64,000 nt of DNA, taken from NCBI RefSeq assembly GCF_030249845.1, contig NZ_JANURM010000002.1, positions 1 to 64,000 on the forward strand. Reading direction: 5' to 3'. This stretch comes from Campylobacter gastrosuis. Lineage in GTDB: Bacteria; Campylobacterota; Campylobacteria; Campylobacterales; Campylobacteraceae. Both the position numbers and the translations under genes were made by a program. This document shows positions 21,688 to 30,142 of this stretch, one piece after another (positions within the stretch are counted from its first letter, which is position 1; the number at the start of each line of letters is the position of its first letter). The notes under the pieces are model-generated. The model had not been told where the DNA came from. It saw only the letters and a list, made by a program, of their open reading frames with translations, and did not search any database.

Positions 21688-24600
21688 AAAACCAAACAAA
21701 AGTAGTAACCTATAACAATGTATTAAATCCACTTGATAGAGTCATAAAAACTAGCGGAAGCTATAAAAATATCGATGAGCTTTTAAGAGATTTAAAATAT
21801 GACAATACTATTTATGACTTAGTGATTTCAAAAAATAGTGTCATTATGGATGGTTTTTTTGAAATAGATGATGGAGATATAATCAACATAACCATAGTTC
21901 CAAAAGGTGGCGGTGGTGGCGGTAAAAATATACTTGGACTAATAGCTATGGTGGTTGTTACCATAGTGAGTTATGGTGCGGCTACTGCGTTTGCTGGGAG
22001 TGCTATGGCGGCCAGTATGAGTGCTACTGCTGTAGCTATGACGCAAGGTGCTATTATGGCTGGTATTATGATAACTGGAAGCCTACTTGTAAATGCTATC
22101 TTTCCACCGCAAACACCAAGCCTTGATCTAAACAAACAAGACTTTAAAAACTCGCAAACCTACGGCTGGGGAGTGGCTACAAACCACGCCAAGCAAGCAC
22201 AGGTTATACCTAAAATTTATGGCACCCATAAGATAACACCGCCACTCATCGCTAGCTACATACAAACAAATGGCGACAAGCAGTACTTTAACGGACTGTA
22301 TGCCCTAAATGATGGCGAGATAAAGAGCGTTAGCGACATACGTATAAATAAAGATGATATTAAAAATTTTAAAGAGGTAAAGTATGAGGTAAGAAACGGC
22401 ACTACCACGCAAAAGATAATACCTAGCTTTAATGATACACACTATGATAAACCAGTAAATAAAAAACTCTCTGCTAATCAAAGTTATAGTATAAGCGAAA
22501 CGGACGGCAACGCAGTAAGCAGCCTAAGTGTAACTTTGCTTATGTCAAGGGGTCTATACTATGCAAACGATAAAGGCGCATTAGATAACTACTCTATAAG
22601 CGTTAGCATAGAGTACTCGCTTGATAATAAAACGTGGCTAAGCTTTACAGGTATGCCAACTAGCATAAGTGCGGCTTCAACATCGGCATTTAGAAAAACC
22701 TATAAGATGGATAATCTATATCCAGCTAAGTACTACATAAGGGCAAGATTTAATAGCACTCCTGCTACTTCAAGTAGATATGGTAGTGAGTGTGTGCTTG
22801 AATATATCACGGAAACCACAAAGGATGACTTTGTATATCCAAACACTGCACTTTTAGCCGTGCGTGCTATGGCAACAGATCAGCTAAACGGCGGAGCACC
22901 AATCATAACTTGTGTGGTTAGTGCAAACTCAGATAATCCAGCTTATGTGTGTAAACAGATACTAAAAGATAGCGGAGTAAGTGAGGATAGAATAAGCTCA
23001 AACTTTAACGAGTGGGCTAAATTTTGCGATGATAAAAATTTAAAGTGCAACATAGTCTTTGATAGTGAGATGAGTGTTAAAAAGGCACTTGATATGGTAA
23101 GCACGTTAGGACGTGCTAGTGTTGTTCAAATGGGCTCACGCTTTGACGTGATAGTGGATAAAGCAGAGCTTATACCAGTTCAAAGTTTTATGTTTGGTAT
23201 GGGTAACATCCTAAAAGATAGCTTCAAACAGACCTTTTTACCACTTATTGATAGGGCAAATTTTCTTGAAATAACCTACTACGATAAAGATAAAGACTAT
23301 GAGCCGAGCATAGTTTCACTTATGGCACACAACTACAACAAAAGCAGGGTAAGTAATAAAACATCTATAACCTTACCGGGCTGTACAGACGAAGCACAAG
23401 CTAGAGCTTATGGTAGGTTTTTACTAAACTGCAACCGTTACTTAACGCAAACAGTGGAGTTTGAAGCCGACAAAGATAGTCTAGTGTGTAGATACGGCGA
23501 TATCATTAGAGTTAGCCACGACGTGCCGGAGTATGGTTTTAGCGGAAGGCTTGTAGATGTTAGTAGTACGGGTGTGATTACGCTTGATAGAGAGATAGAT
23601 TTTAGGGACTTTACAGGATATGCCTTGCAACTTAAAAATGATCTAAATGAGGTTAAAGAGTATATGGTGCTTGACATCATAGCACCAAATAAAATAAGAG
23701 TAGAGCTAAACGGCGAAAGCTACAAGATGTATGATAACTACGCCATAGGTGAGATAAATAAGATAAGTAAGCTCTATCGCATCATAAAAATATCAACTAG
23801 CGGAGAATTTACACGCCATATAACCGCACTTGAATATAACGAGGATGTCTATAACGATAGTGAGCTTATCTCTTCGCAAAATAGTTCAAGTTTGAGTATT
23901 AGCAACCTACGTATAAACGAGAGTTTAAGACTTGAAGCAAATAAAAACATTCAAACATATCTAAATTTAGCATGGCGTGGCTCGGCTCTTAGCTATAACG
24001 TCCGTCTAAAAGAGATAAAGAGCGGTAAGGTATCTACTGCAATTGTAAATGATAGCTTCTTAGAGATAGCGGTAAAAGACGGGTCGGAGTATGAGATAAG
24101 CATAAGCGATAGCTTTGGAAGCAGAATCGATAAAACCCATAAAGTAGTAGGCAAACTATCCCCTCCACCACCGGTAACAAACCTAGCTATGGCTGAGTTT
24201 TTAGACGAGTATGAGCTAAGCTGGAGCTATGACGATAAGCCTATCGACTTTAAACACTATGAAATTTATAAAAACGGCTATTTAGTAGATACCACCACAA
24301 ATCTAAGCACAAAGATAAAAAAAGATGAGGAGCTAAGCTATATAAGTGTCATAGCCGTAGACACAAGCAGCATAAAGAGTAAGCAAGAAAAAATCACTCT
24401 AAAAGCGTCGCCGCCAAAAGAGGTAAGGGGTTTTAGCACTATTTATAAAGACAATAAGCTTTATGGCTACTGGGAGAGCAGCGGTAAGGCTTTAGGCTAT
24501 GAGATACGAAAGGGCGAGGACTGGGAGCTTGGATATAAGGTGGCAGATACAGCACAGCTAACGGCTGGATTAAATTTTAACGGCACGTATCTAATAAAGT

Positions 24601-25385
24601 CTTACTATGAAAATAGCTACGGACTTAAAATTTACTCAGGACTTGCTACTCGTCTTGTAGTAGATGAGAGTAGGCTTGACGTAAATGTGATGGAGTATAT
24701 CTCGCACCCGGCTTGGGACGGAGGACATAATAATACTCAGGTGTCAAATAACGGACTATGTCTTTTGGGTGAGTATGAAGAGGCGGATATAAGCAAAAGA
24801 AAGCTAAGCACACTTAATGGTATTTATGATATTAAAAAGGTGATTAGGCTAAGTAGAGAAAAGGTGTGTAACATAAATGCCTTTATGGATGTTAGCGGTC
24901 TGGTGCTAAACTCAAACTTTGACACGTTTAAAAATATAGACTTAGTAGAAAATATAGACGGCGCTAACGAAAACGACTACATAGCAAGGCTTGAGATTTC
25001 AACCTCAAAAGACGGCGTAAGTTGGAGTGAATTTAAGATGTTTGAAAGTGGCGAGTATATCGCTAAGGAGTTTAAATTTAGAGTAGTTATGAGTGCAAAA
25101 AATGAGCTTATAACGCCGTTTATAAACGCTTTAAACATACTTGTAGATATGCCTGACGTGATAGAGAGCGAGAGTAGCACAAGTAGCACCACCGGAGAGA
25201 TAAGCATAAGATACAAAAATGATTTTAGTATAGCCCCAAAGGTGCAAATAACTATCATAAACGCAAAAAGCGGAGATGATGCGGTGCTAACAAACCAAAC
25301 AAACAAAGGATTTAGTATAAAAATAATAGATAAAAACGGAGTAAGCGTGAAAAGAGAATTTAACTATATAGCAAAGGGGTATTAA
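21684..25385 (+). CDS. Tail tip / central fibre protein (lambda I-J fusion type)
   Basis: 1233 residues, the probable receptor-binding hub. Residues 1-75 form a ubiquitin-like start ending IINITIVPKGGGGGG, like lambda gpI. Residues 80-150 hold two hydrophobic helices rich in Ala/Gly/Met. The J-like hub follows (about 150-680, including AILAVRAMATDQLNGG-like ALLAVRAMATDQL and CNRYLTQTVEFEADKDS), then fibronectin-type III-like repeats (about 810-920). The C-terminus is beta-rich. Fusion of I and J in one chain is also found in D3112/B3-like phages. Confidence 0.88.
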   Translation: MKNQTKVVTYNNVLNPLDRVIKTSGSYKNIDELLRDLKYDNTIYDLVISKNSVIMDGFFEIDDGDIINITIVPKGGGGGGKNILGLIAMVVVTIVSYGAATAFAGSAMAASMSATAVAMTQGAIMAGIMITGSLLVNAIFPPQTPSLDLNKQDFKNSQTYGWGVATNHAKQAQVIPKIYGTHKITPPLIASYIQTNGDKQYFNGLYALNDGEIKSVSDIRINKDDIKNFKEVKYEVRNGTTTQKIIPSFNDTHYDKPVNKKLSANQSYSISETDGNAVSSLSVTLLMSRGLYYANDKGALDNYSISVSIEYSLDNKTWLSFTGMPTSISAASTSAFRKTYKMDNLYPAKYYIRARFNSTPATSSRYGSECVLEYITETTKDDFVYPNTALLAVRAMATDQLNGGAPIITCVVSANSDNPAYVCKQILKDSGVSEDRISSNFNEWAKFCDDKNLKCNIVFDSEMSVKKALDMVSTLGRASVVQMGSRFDVIVDKAELIPVQSFMFGMGNILKDSFKQTFLPLIDRANFLEITYYDKDKDYEPSIVSLMAHNYNKSRVSNKTSITLPGCTDEAQARAYGRFLLNCNRYLTQTVEFEADKDSLVCRYGDIIRVSHDVPEYGFSGRLVDVSSTGVITLDREIDFRDFTGYALQLKNDLNEVKEYMVLDIIAPNKIRVELNGESYKMYDNYAIGEINKISKLYRIIKISTSGEFTRHITALEYNEDVYNDSELISSQNSSSLSISNLRINESLRLEANKNIQTYLNLAWRGSALSYNVRLKEIKSGKVSTAIVNDSFLEIAVKDGSEYEISISDSFGSRIDKTHKVVGKLSPPPPVTNLAMAEFLDEYELSWSYDDKPIDFKHYEIYKNGYLVDTTTNLSTKIKKDEELSYISVIAVDTSSIKSKQEKITLKASPPKEVRGFSTIYKDNKLYGYWESSGKALGYEIRKGEDWELGYKVADTAQLTAGLNFNGTYLIKSYYENSYGLKIYSGLATRLVVDESRLDVNVMEYISHPAWDGGHNNTQVSNNGLCLLGEYEEADISKRKLSTLNGIYDIKKVIRLSREKVCNINAFMDVSGLVLNSNFDTFKNIDLVENIDGANENDYIARLEISTSKDGVSWSEFKMFESGEYIAKEFKFRVVMSAKNELITPFINALNILVDMPDVIESESSTSSTTGEISIRYKNDFSIAPKVQITIINAKSGDDAVLTNQTNKGFSIKIIDKNGVSVKREFNYIAKGY

Positions 25386-25386
25386 T

Positions 25387-26319
25387 ATGGCACAGGTATC
25401 AAATTTTAACATACCAGCAAATCTAAGCGGAACTGCTTTTAGAGCACAAACTATAAAAAAACTAACAGCTCTGCTTACACAAAATAGTGGGGCTACTGAG
25501 CCACCAAATCCACAAGGTGGGATGATATGGCTTGACACTGCGGATACAAAAACACACTATCTAAAACTAAGAAATTCAGAAAATAATGCTTGGGGAGTAA
25601 TATGTGAGATAGATGTAGGCACAGGAGCTATAAAAAATGGCTACTCAACAAAAGAGATAGATACACTTTTAAAATCAAAACTAAGTAGTAATGATATAGA
25701 AACTTCAAACGTGATAAACAAGGGTGTAAAGCGTGATGGTAGTGGTAGAATTTGGACTGGCTACATAAATACAACCATAAATAATGATAGTGCGTCAGCT
25801 AGCACCAGTTCGTTCCTGATTTTTAGAAACGCAGATGGCTACTTACGCCAAATGAATCAGGCTAAACTTCGTGAAGTTTTAAATGTGTATACAAAAGCGG
25901 AAGTAGACAGCCTAACTGCTAATACAGCTAAAACTAACGAAACAAACACTTTTAGAGTAGCGCAAATCTTTAACGGCGAGCTAAGTGGCTCAGCTCTTAG
26001 CAGTGTAAATGGTGCAAACAAGGTAGTAAAACGTGATGCTAACGGCGACTTTGCAGGGCGTCATATAACAGCTAATCACTTTAATATGACACAAGCCGTG
26101 CAGGATAGCTTGGCTAACGTAAGCTCTCAGCTAATATTTAAAAATACGGATAACTATCTTAGGGCGATGACACTGAGCAAGTTAAAGGAATTTATAACTG
26201 CATCACTGCAGTCATCGGATGGAGTGTTGCTTTTTAGGACGGCATCTTTTCGTGCGGCAGCTGGTACTGCACGTGGAAGCGGAACTAGAAAAAAACTACT
26301 GCGGCAACAACTAGGATAG
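25387..26319 (+). CDS. Tail fibre protein, zero-frame part
   Basis: 310 codons. The N-terminus (ANLSGTAFRAQTIKKLTALL, then PPNPQGGMIWLDT) and repeated fibre-like units (KGVKRDGSGRIWTG..., VKRDANGDFAGRHITANHFN) identify a side or tail-tip fibre. The zero frame ends soon after a run of seven A's (26289-26295), with an unnatural basic tail (TRKKLLRQQLG). A -1 slip at A AAA AAA joins it to a typical fibre C-terminus. Ribosome site AAAGGGGTATTAATATG; 1 base after the J-like gene. Confidence 0.8.
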   Translation: MAQVSNFNIPANLSGTAFRAQTIKKLTALLTQNSGATEPPNPQGGMIWLDTADTKTHYLKLRNSENNAWGVICEIDVGTGAIKNGYSTKEIDTLLKSKLSSNDIETSNVINKGVKRDGSGRIWTGYINTTINNDSASASTSSFLIFRNADGYLRQMNQAKLREVLNVYTKAEVDSLTANTAKTNETNTFRVAQIFNGELSGSALSSVNGANKVVKRDANGDFAGRHITANHFNMTQAVQDSLANVSSQLIFKNTDNYLRAMTLSKLKEFITASLQSSDGVLLFRTASFRAAAGTARGSGTRKKLLRQQLG

Positions 26320-26633
26320 CTTTTGCAAAAGCTTTTCCTACAGCTTGCATAGGATACTGTTTTTTAAGCCTTAATGGTGTTTCACAAAACATATTTGTGC
26401 AAGATATTATCACAACAAATGTTACAGAAAACGGGTTTGGAACAGGGTCTAGCTCACTTATGGATGTTTCTACTGGCGCCACAGACCGTGATGGGAGCAC
26501 AATATATACTTCGGTTGGTTTTAATAATGTAGTAAGAGTGTTTTATAAAGCAAATATGGATAATGCTGGTTTTAGCTTTATAAATACTATGGACTCAACC
26601 GTGTCTGGTGTATATTTTGCAATAGGTTATTAA
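26295..26633 (+). CDS. Tail fibre C-terminal part in the -1 frame
   Basis: Entered by a -1 shift at 26289-26295, this frame reads TTAATTRIAFAKAFPTACIG and on to FSFINTMDSTVSGVYFAIGY, then stops at 26633. Phage fibre C-termini commonly have an xFPxAFPxAC-type start and end in IAIGY-like sequences, so this is the natural tip. Full-length product about 415 residues. Whether it is made by programmed slippage or by on/off switching of the A-run, or is a recent mutation, cannot be told from one sequence. Confidence 0.7.
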   Translation, partial: TTAATTRIAFAKAFPTACIGYCFLSLNGVSQNIFVQDIITTNVTENGFGTGSSSLMDVSTGATDRDGSTIYTSVGFNNVVRVFYKANMDNAGFSFINTMDSTVSGVYFAIGY

Positions 26634-26643
26634 AGGATAAAAA

Positions 26644-27150
26644 ATGAAAGTTCACTATAAACAAGATACGTTAGAAATATGGGGATACTATCCTGAGGGC
26701 TACGAAAATATCCCAACACCAAATATGAGTATAAGCGAGAAAGTATGGCAGGAAGCCGTAAAAACACAAGCTACACATATAAATTTAGAAACCAAAGAAT
26801 TATATAAAAAAGAAGTAGAAGCTACCTTAGAAGAGATGAAGGAAGAGCCACCAAGCATTGGGGAGATTATGATAACTTTAGAATATGAGTTTAAAACCAC
26901 AGTGCAAAATATCTTAGACACTAAAGCAAAAGAGCGAGGATACGACAACATAGTATCTGCTGTAAGCTATGCAGGATATGAAAACCCATTTAGGGCACAA
27001 GCCGAGGCTTACGGAAAATGGAGAGCCAATGTGTGGAGCTGGGGATATGCTCTGCTAGGTAAAATTCAAAGTGGAGAGATAGATATAACAACCCTAAGTA
27101 TGGATGAAGTGCTAAAAGATATGCCTAAGCTGGAGCTAAGTGATGAGTAA
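26644..27150 (+). CDS. Tail fibre assembly/DUF4376-like protein
   Basis: 168 residues, 10 bases after the fibre gene. The N-terminal part (LEIWGYYPEGYENIPTPNMS) resembles fibre-assembly chaperones, and the C-terminal part (ERGYDNIVSAVSYAGYENPF, then AEAYGKWRANVWSWGYALL) is a DUF4376-like helical domain often placed after phage fibres. It probably helps fold or attach the fibre. Ribosome site AAAGGATAAAAAATG. Confidence 0.7.
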   Translation: MKVHYKQDTLEIWGYYPEGYENIPTPNMSISEKVWQEAVKTQATHINLETKELYKKEVEATLEEMKEEPPSIGEIMITLEYEFKTTVQNILDTKAKERGYDNIVSAVSYAGYENPFRAQAEAYGKWRANVWSWGYALLGKIQSGEIDITTLSMDEVLKDMPKLELSDE

Positions 27151-27258
27151 GGCACGAAGTAGGACGATAACTGCTTATCGTCCGTGCCGAAGCGAAAAAC
27201 CAGGGTATGTCGCCCTGCGATTACGAGCGGTGCTACGCAATAATTTATTTTACGGAGT
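27151..27258 (+). repeat. Structured intergenic repeat, copy R3
   Basis: Strong hairpin with arms GGCAC (27151-27155)/GTGCC (27184-27188) and inner GGACGATAA/TTATCGTCC, then CAGGG/CCCTG (27201-27217). The last 27 bases (27232-27258, starting GCTACGCAATAATTTATTTT) are identical to 28347-28373. It precedes the DUF1353 gene. Confidence 0.75.
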
Positions 27259-27267
27259 AAAAGGAAT

Positions 27268-27630
27268 ATGAAGATAAGTCGTCCAATACTAAAACCATAT
27301 GATAAAGATAAATTTGAACTAACGCAGGATTATAAGTATGGTGAGATAATAGTACCTGCTGGATATAAAACAAACGGAGCTAATGTACCACGTCTACTGT
27401 GGAGTATCTATCCACCTAATAGCCCTGAATACTTATCGGCGGTAGTCATTCACGACTATCTTTGCGACAAAGAAGAATACAAAAAAGCCGATGAAATTTT
27501 AAAAAAGATGATGACGGAACTTGGAGTAGCTAAGTGGAAAATTTACGCTTTTTACTACGCTTGCAGGGTGTATCACCTAATAAGATACGGCGTCGCCGAG
27601 AGCGACGGGCTTAGCTCGTTTGCGAAGTAA
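27268..27630 (+). CDS. DUF1353 family phage protein
   Basis: 120 residues with the DUF1353 pattern: IIVPAGYKTNGANVPRLLWS, then AVVIHDYLCDKEEYKKADEI and a C-terminal aromatic helix. The conserved His-Asp of VIHDY suggests metal binding or hydrolysis. DUF1353 genes are common beside lysis genes in Mu- and T7-like phages, but their function is not known. It starts after the structured repeat R3 and an AAAAGGAATATG ribosome site, at the head of the lysis group. Confidence 0.75.
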   Translation: MKISRPILKPYDKDKFELTQDYKYGEIIVPAGYKTNGANVPRLLWSIYPPNSPEYLSAVVIHDYLCDKEEYKKADEILKKMMTELGVAKWKIYAFYYACRVYHLIRYGVAESDGLSSFAK

Positions 27631-27651
27631 AAAATATTATGGAGTGTGAAA

Positions 27652-28005
27652 ATGCCATTTTTAAAATCAACTTATGCGTATGTGGCTATGTGTCTTGCTT
27701 TTGCTTTGATGGTTGGTCTTTTGTGGTGTATAGATGAGCTTAGAGATGAGATAGCAAGCCTAAAAGACAAGCTAAGCTTACAAAAGGCTAACACTATGCT
27801 AGCCCAGGCAAGTGAGGGTGAGTGCAAGTCAAAGATAGAGCTTATAAATTTAAAGCTTGAGAGGATAAGGGCTGATGAGCTAAGAGCAAAAGAGCAGGTA
27901 GAGAGCCTAAACGCTAAATTTAAAGCTATAAGCGTGCCTAAAAAAGATGCAAATTGCAGTGCGAAGCTTAGATTTTATGAGGAGCTTTTAGGAGGTAAGA
28001 GATGA
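27652..28005 (+). CDS. Rz-like inner membrane spanin
   Basis: 117 residues from ATG 27652, chosen for GGAG at 27641-27644 (a GTG at 27646 is in frame). A single N-terminal membrane helix (YVAMCLAFALMVGLLWCI) is followed by a long periplasmic coiled coil and a short Cys-containing end. That is the architecture of i-spanins, which join with an outer membrane lipoprotein to disrupt the envelope at lysis. The following gene encodes such a lipoprotein, overlapping by 4 bases. Confidence 0.75.
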   Translation: MPFLKSTYAYVAMCLAFALMVGLLWCIDELRDEIASLKDKLSLQKANTMLAQASEGECKSKIELINLKLERIRADELRAKEQVESLNAKFKAISVPKKDANCSAKLRFYEELLGGKR

Positions 28006-28232
28006 AGCGTATTTTATTATTTGCAGTGGTTGGGTTGTTTTTTACGGGGTGTAATACAAAGCAAGAGCTGATAACTAAAACAGTGTATCAAGACGTATAC
28101 ATACCTGTAAAATGTCTTGATACTATGCCTGTTAAGCCTGTGTATGATAGTGAAAATTTAGAGAGTGCAAAGGACTTAATGAGATACTACGAAGAGGTGG
28201 AGATACTTCTAAAAGGGTGTGTTGATGAGTGA
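28002..28232 (+). CDS. Rz1-like outer membrane lipoprotein spanin
   Basis: 76 residues. A signal peptide with lipobox LFFTGC (Cys at about 17) gives a mature 60-residue lipoprotein. The ATGA overlap with the Rz-like gene supports an Rz/Rz1 spanin pair. The mature part has Pro/Val-rich DVYIPVKC and MPVKPVY stretches like other o-spanins. Confidence 0.75.
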   Translation: MKRILLFAVVGLFFTGCNTKQELITKTVYQDVYIPVKCLDTMPVKPVYDSENLESAKDLMRYYEEVEILLKGCVDE

Positions 28233-28273
28233 AGTCATTTATAAAACGCTCACTGCTGGGAGGGCGTGGCCAA

Positions 28274-28373
28274 ACGTTCTGTTTGCAGTTACGAGCGTAA
28301 GCGAATTAAAAAAGGGGAAGTATGAAGACTCAGCTTCTACAACCCAGCTACGCAATAATTTATTTTACGGAGT
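28274..28373 (+). repeat. Structured intergenic repeat, copy R2
   Basis: The gap 28233-28379 holds the second plus-strand copy: CAGTTACGAGCG near 28284, GGGGAAGTATGAAG at 28314-28327, and the 27-base segment 28347-28373 identical to 27232-27258. It precedes the holin-like gene, whose ribosome site GGAG lies within the repeat. Confidence 0.7.
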
Positions 28374-28379
28374 TAAAAA

Positions 28380-28730
28380 ATGAGTGATAGAGTTCTTGAG
28401 GAGCTATTTAAAATTTCAGTACCTTTGTATGTTATCGTGCTTAGCATATGGGCTGGAACAGTCTATACAGTAAAGAGAGTTAAAAATAAAGAGCTTCCAT
28501 ACTTCTCACTTCGTGAGTGGGTGGGGGACATAGTCATAAGCTCATTCATAGGTATTATAACCTATCTATTATGTAAGTGGGCTAACATAGATGACCTGCT
28601 AGGAGCTGTATGTATAGCCATATCAGCACATATGGGGACAAGGGCTATAACTTTGTTTGAAAATTTATTTATAAAAAGAGTAATGAAACTAGCAGGAGAG
28701 AAAGATGAAACTAATAATAACGAGGTTTAG
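28380..28730 (+). CDS. Phage holin-like membrane protein
   Basis: 116 residues with three predicted membrane helices (about 10-28, 48-66 and 72-90) and a charged C-terminus. Size, topology and placement between the spanin genes and the endolysin-like gene fit a class I-type holin that opens the inner membrane at lysis. It resembles holins of the LydA/family 3 group in pattern (LREWVGDIVISSFIGIITYL). It overlaps the next gene by 26 bases. Confidence 0.72.
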   Translation: MSDRVLEELFKISVPLYVIVLSIWAGTVYTVKRVKNKELPYFSLREWVGDIVISSFIGIITYLLCKWANIDDLLGAVCIAISAHMGTRAITLFENLFIKRVMKLAGEKDETNNNEV

Positions 28731-29127
28731 AGATATACACGACGGAACTTTGGGGCGGTTTACGCTAATGGACGGCAAAAAGGAGCTTTTAAAGGGTTTT
28801 AGTCTTGAGCCAGCCGGAAAGGACGAAGTACGGCGTGGTCTAGATAGACGTGTGCCTGTGGGAGTGTATGATGTGGCGTGGCATAATAGCCCTAAATTTA
28901 AACGCTTATTGCCACTTTTGCATAATGAAAATGTGCCTAAAAATAGGTATATCCTAATCCACCACGGCAACTTCCCAAAAGATACCGAGGGGTGTATACT
29001 GCTTGGTGGTAGCTTTGATAATAAGGGCGTGTATAACTCAAAGGATATGCTGGATAGATTTTTAGGTTTAACTATAAACCAAAAGCTAACAGTTGAGATA
29101 AAAAGTGGGATTTTAAAAGGCGAATAA
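28705..29127 (+). CDS. DUF5675 protein, candidate endolysin
   Basis: 140 residues of the DUF5675 type: RFTLMDGKKELLKGFSLEPA, then RVPVGVYDVAWHNSPKFK, and YILIHHGNFPKDTEGCILLG, where His and Cys in H..N....GC resemble the catalytic core of L,D-transpeptidase-fold enzymes. DUF5675 genes commonly occupy the endolysin slot, next to the holin. Peptidoglycan cleavage is inferred. A perfect 11-bp terminator overlaps its stop codon. Confidence 0.7.
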   Translation: MKLIITRFRDIHDGTLGRFTLMDGKKELLKGFSLEPAGKDEVRRGLDRRVPVGVYDVAWHNSPKFKRLLPLLHNENVPKNRYILIHHGNFPKDTEGCILLGGSFDNKGVYNSKDMLDRFLGLTINQKLTVEIKSGILKGE

Positions 29128-29139
29128 ACGCCTTTTAAA
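29112..29139 (+). terminator. Strong hairpin at the end of the lysis operon
   Basis: TTTAAAAGGCG (29112-29122), AATAAA, CGCCTTTTAAA (29129-29139): an 11-bp perfect stem including the DUF5675 stop codon. Confidence 0.75.
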
Positions 29140-29143
29140 CCAT

Positions 29144-29193
29144 CTTTACAGATAAGCAACGTGTGATTATATAACCCTTTACAGATAGGCAAC
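29144..29193 (+). repeat. 17-bp direct repeat before the methylase gene
   Basis: CTTTACAGATAAGCAAC (29144-29160) and CTTTACAGATAGGCAAC (29177-29193), 33 bases apart and differing at one position, in the 95-base gap before the methylase. Possible regulatory sites or an imperfect duplication. Confidence 0.55.
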
Positions 29194-29222
29194 AAATTTA
29201 TTTTATTCTGTAAGGAGTTTAT

Positions 29223-30046
29223 ATGAAACAGACAAAACTAAAAGCACCATTTGGCTGGGTAGGTGGTAAAAGCTTACTAGCTAAGCACATCATCCCTCTT
29301 ATGTCACCTCACGTAAGATACGTAGAGGTATTTGGTGGAGCATTATCTGTATTCTACCAGAAAGAGCCGTCAAAAGTAGAGATCGTAAATGACATTAATG
29401 GTGATCTTATCAATCTACACCGCATCATAAAAACTAAACCGCAGAGCTTATCGGCTGAGTTAAATACAATGCTTAGAAGTAGGGAGTTATTTTATCTCGT
29501 AAAACAAGGCAAAATAAAACCAAGAAACGATATACAAAGAGCAGCTTTTTATTTTTATCTGCTTGCTACTAGCTTTTCCAGTTACGCTTCGCTTCACCTA
29601 GAAACCTGCCTAACGGCACCGCTGTGCTGGTTTTGGTGCAAAAGGAGATCATTTTGCTATGGGAAAAAGCAGAAGTGGTAAGAGTATTTATAGGGATTTT
29701 ATAGCTCACTCAAAGAGATTAAAGCGTGCTTTGATTAAAAACCTAAGCTATGAAAAGCTTATTAAAGAGTATGATAGCAATGAAACGCTCTTTTACGTTG
29801 ATCCGCCTTATGTAGGCACTGAAAACTACTATAAGATGATAAATGGCTTTACTATGATAGATCACGAAAACTTAGCTAAAATTTTAAAGAGCATAAAGGG
29901 TAAGTTTATGCTTAGCTATAACGACTGTGAGGTGGTAAGGCATCTATACGGGGGGCTTTAAATTTAAGGAGCTATCAGTAAACTACAGCTTAAACGCAAA
30001 GTCAAGCGATAGAGTAAAGAGTGAGCTTTTGATAATGAACTTCTAG
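29223..30046 (+). pseudogene. Dam-type (D12 class) adenine-N6 DNA methyltransferase, broken
   Basis: The reading frame is split in three. Frame one (29223-29582) has the SAM motif PFGWVGGKSLLAKHI and VFGGALSVFYQKE. Frame two (from 29632) reads FGAKGDHFAMGKSRSGKSIY and has the catalytic DPPY (LFYVDPPYVG). Frame three, after six G's (29950-29955), reads FKFKELSVNYSLNAKSSDRV and ends at TAG 30044-30046. Removing 49 bases (29583-29631) and one G restores an intact ~257-residue enzyme. Phage Dam enzymes protect phage DNA from host restriction. As it stands the gene is probably inactive. Confidence 0.85.
29583..29631. repeat. 49-base insertion in the methylase gene
   Basis: Deleting these bases joins ...TSFSS to FGAKGDHFAM in frame. 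The insert, GC-richer than its surroundings (TACGCTTCGCTTCACCTAG...), shares short words with the structured repeats R1-R3 (CAGTTACG, GAAGCGAA, GCGGTGC on one strand or the other), suggesting a related small element. Boundaries can shift by one base. Confidence 0.55.
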
Positions 30047-30062
30047 GCGGTTAACTCCGCCT
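30045..30062 (+). terminator. Hairpin after the methylase pseudogene
   Basis: AGGCGG (30045-30050), TTAACT, CCGCCT (30057-30062), then TATTA. Likely terminator. Confidence 0.55.
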
Positions 30063-30100
30063 TATTACAAAATAAAATAATTTTACGTTTTTAAAGATAT

Positions 30101-30128
30101 TTGGCTAAATTTGCTTATATTTTATAAT
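30101..30128 (+). promoter_or_regulatory. Promoter of the repressor gene
   Basis: TTGGCT (30101-30106), 16-base spacer, TATAAT (30123-30128). A start near 30135 gives a very short leader, so the -10 lies beside the AAAGGAAG ribosome site. Confidence 0.5.
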
Positions 30129-30142
30129 CAAAGGAAGTTAAA

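Noticed and set aside
29659-29961. Second methylase ORF as a separate gene starting at ATG 29659
   Set aside because: The sequence before the ATG (FGAKGDHFA) is also methylase, so the ATG is internal and the gene is one broken frame.
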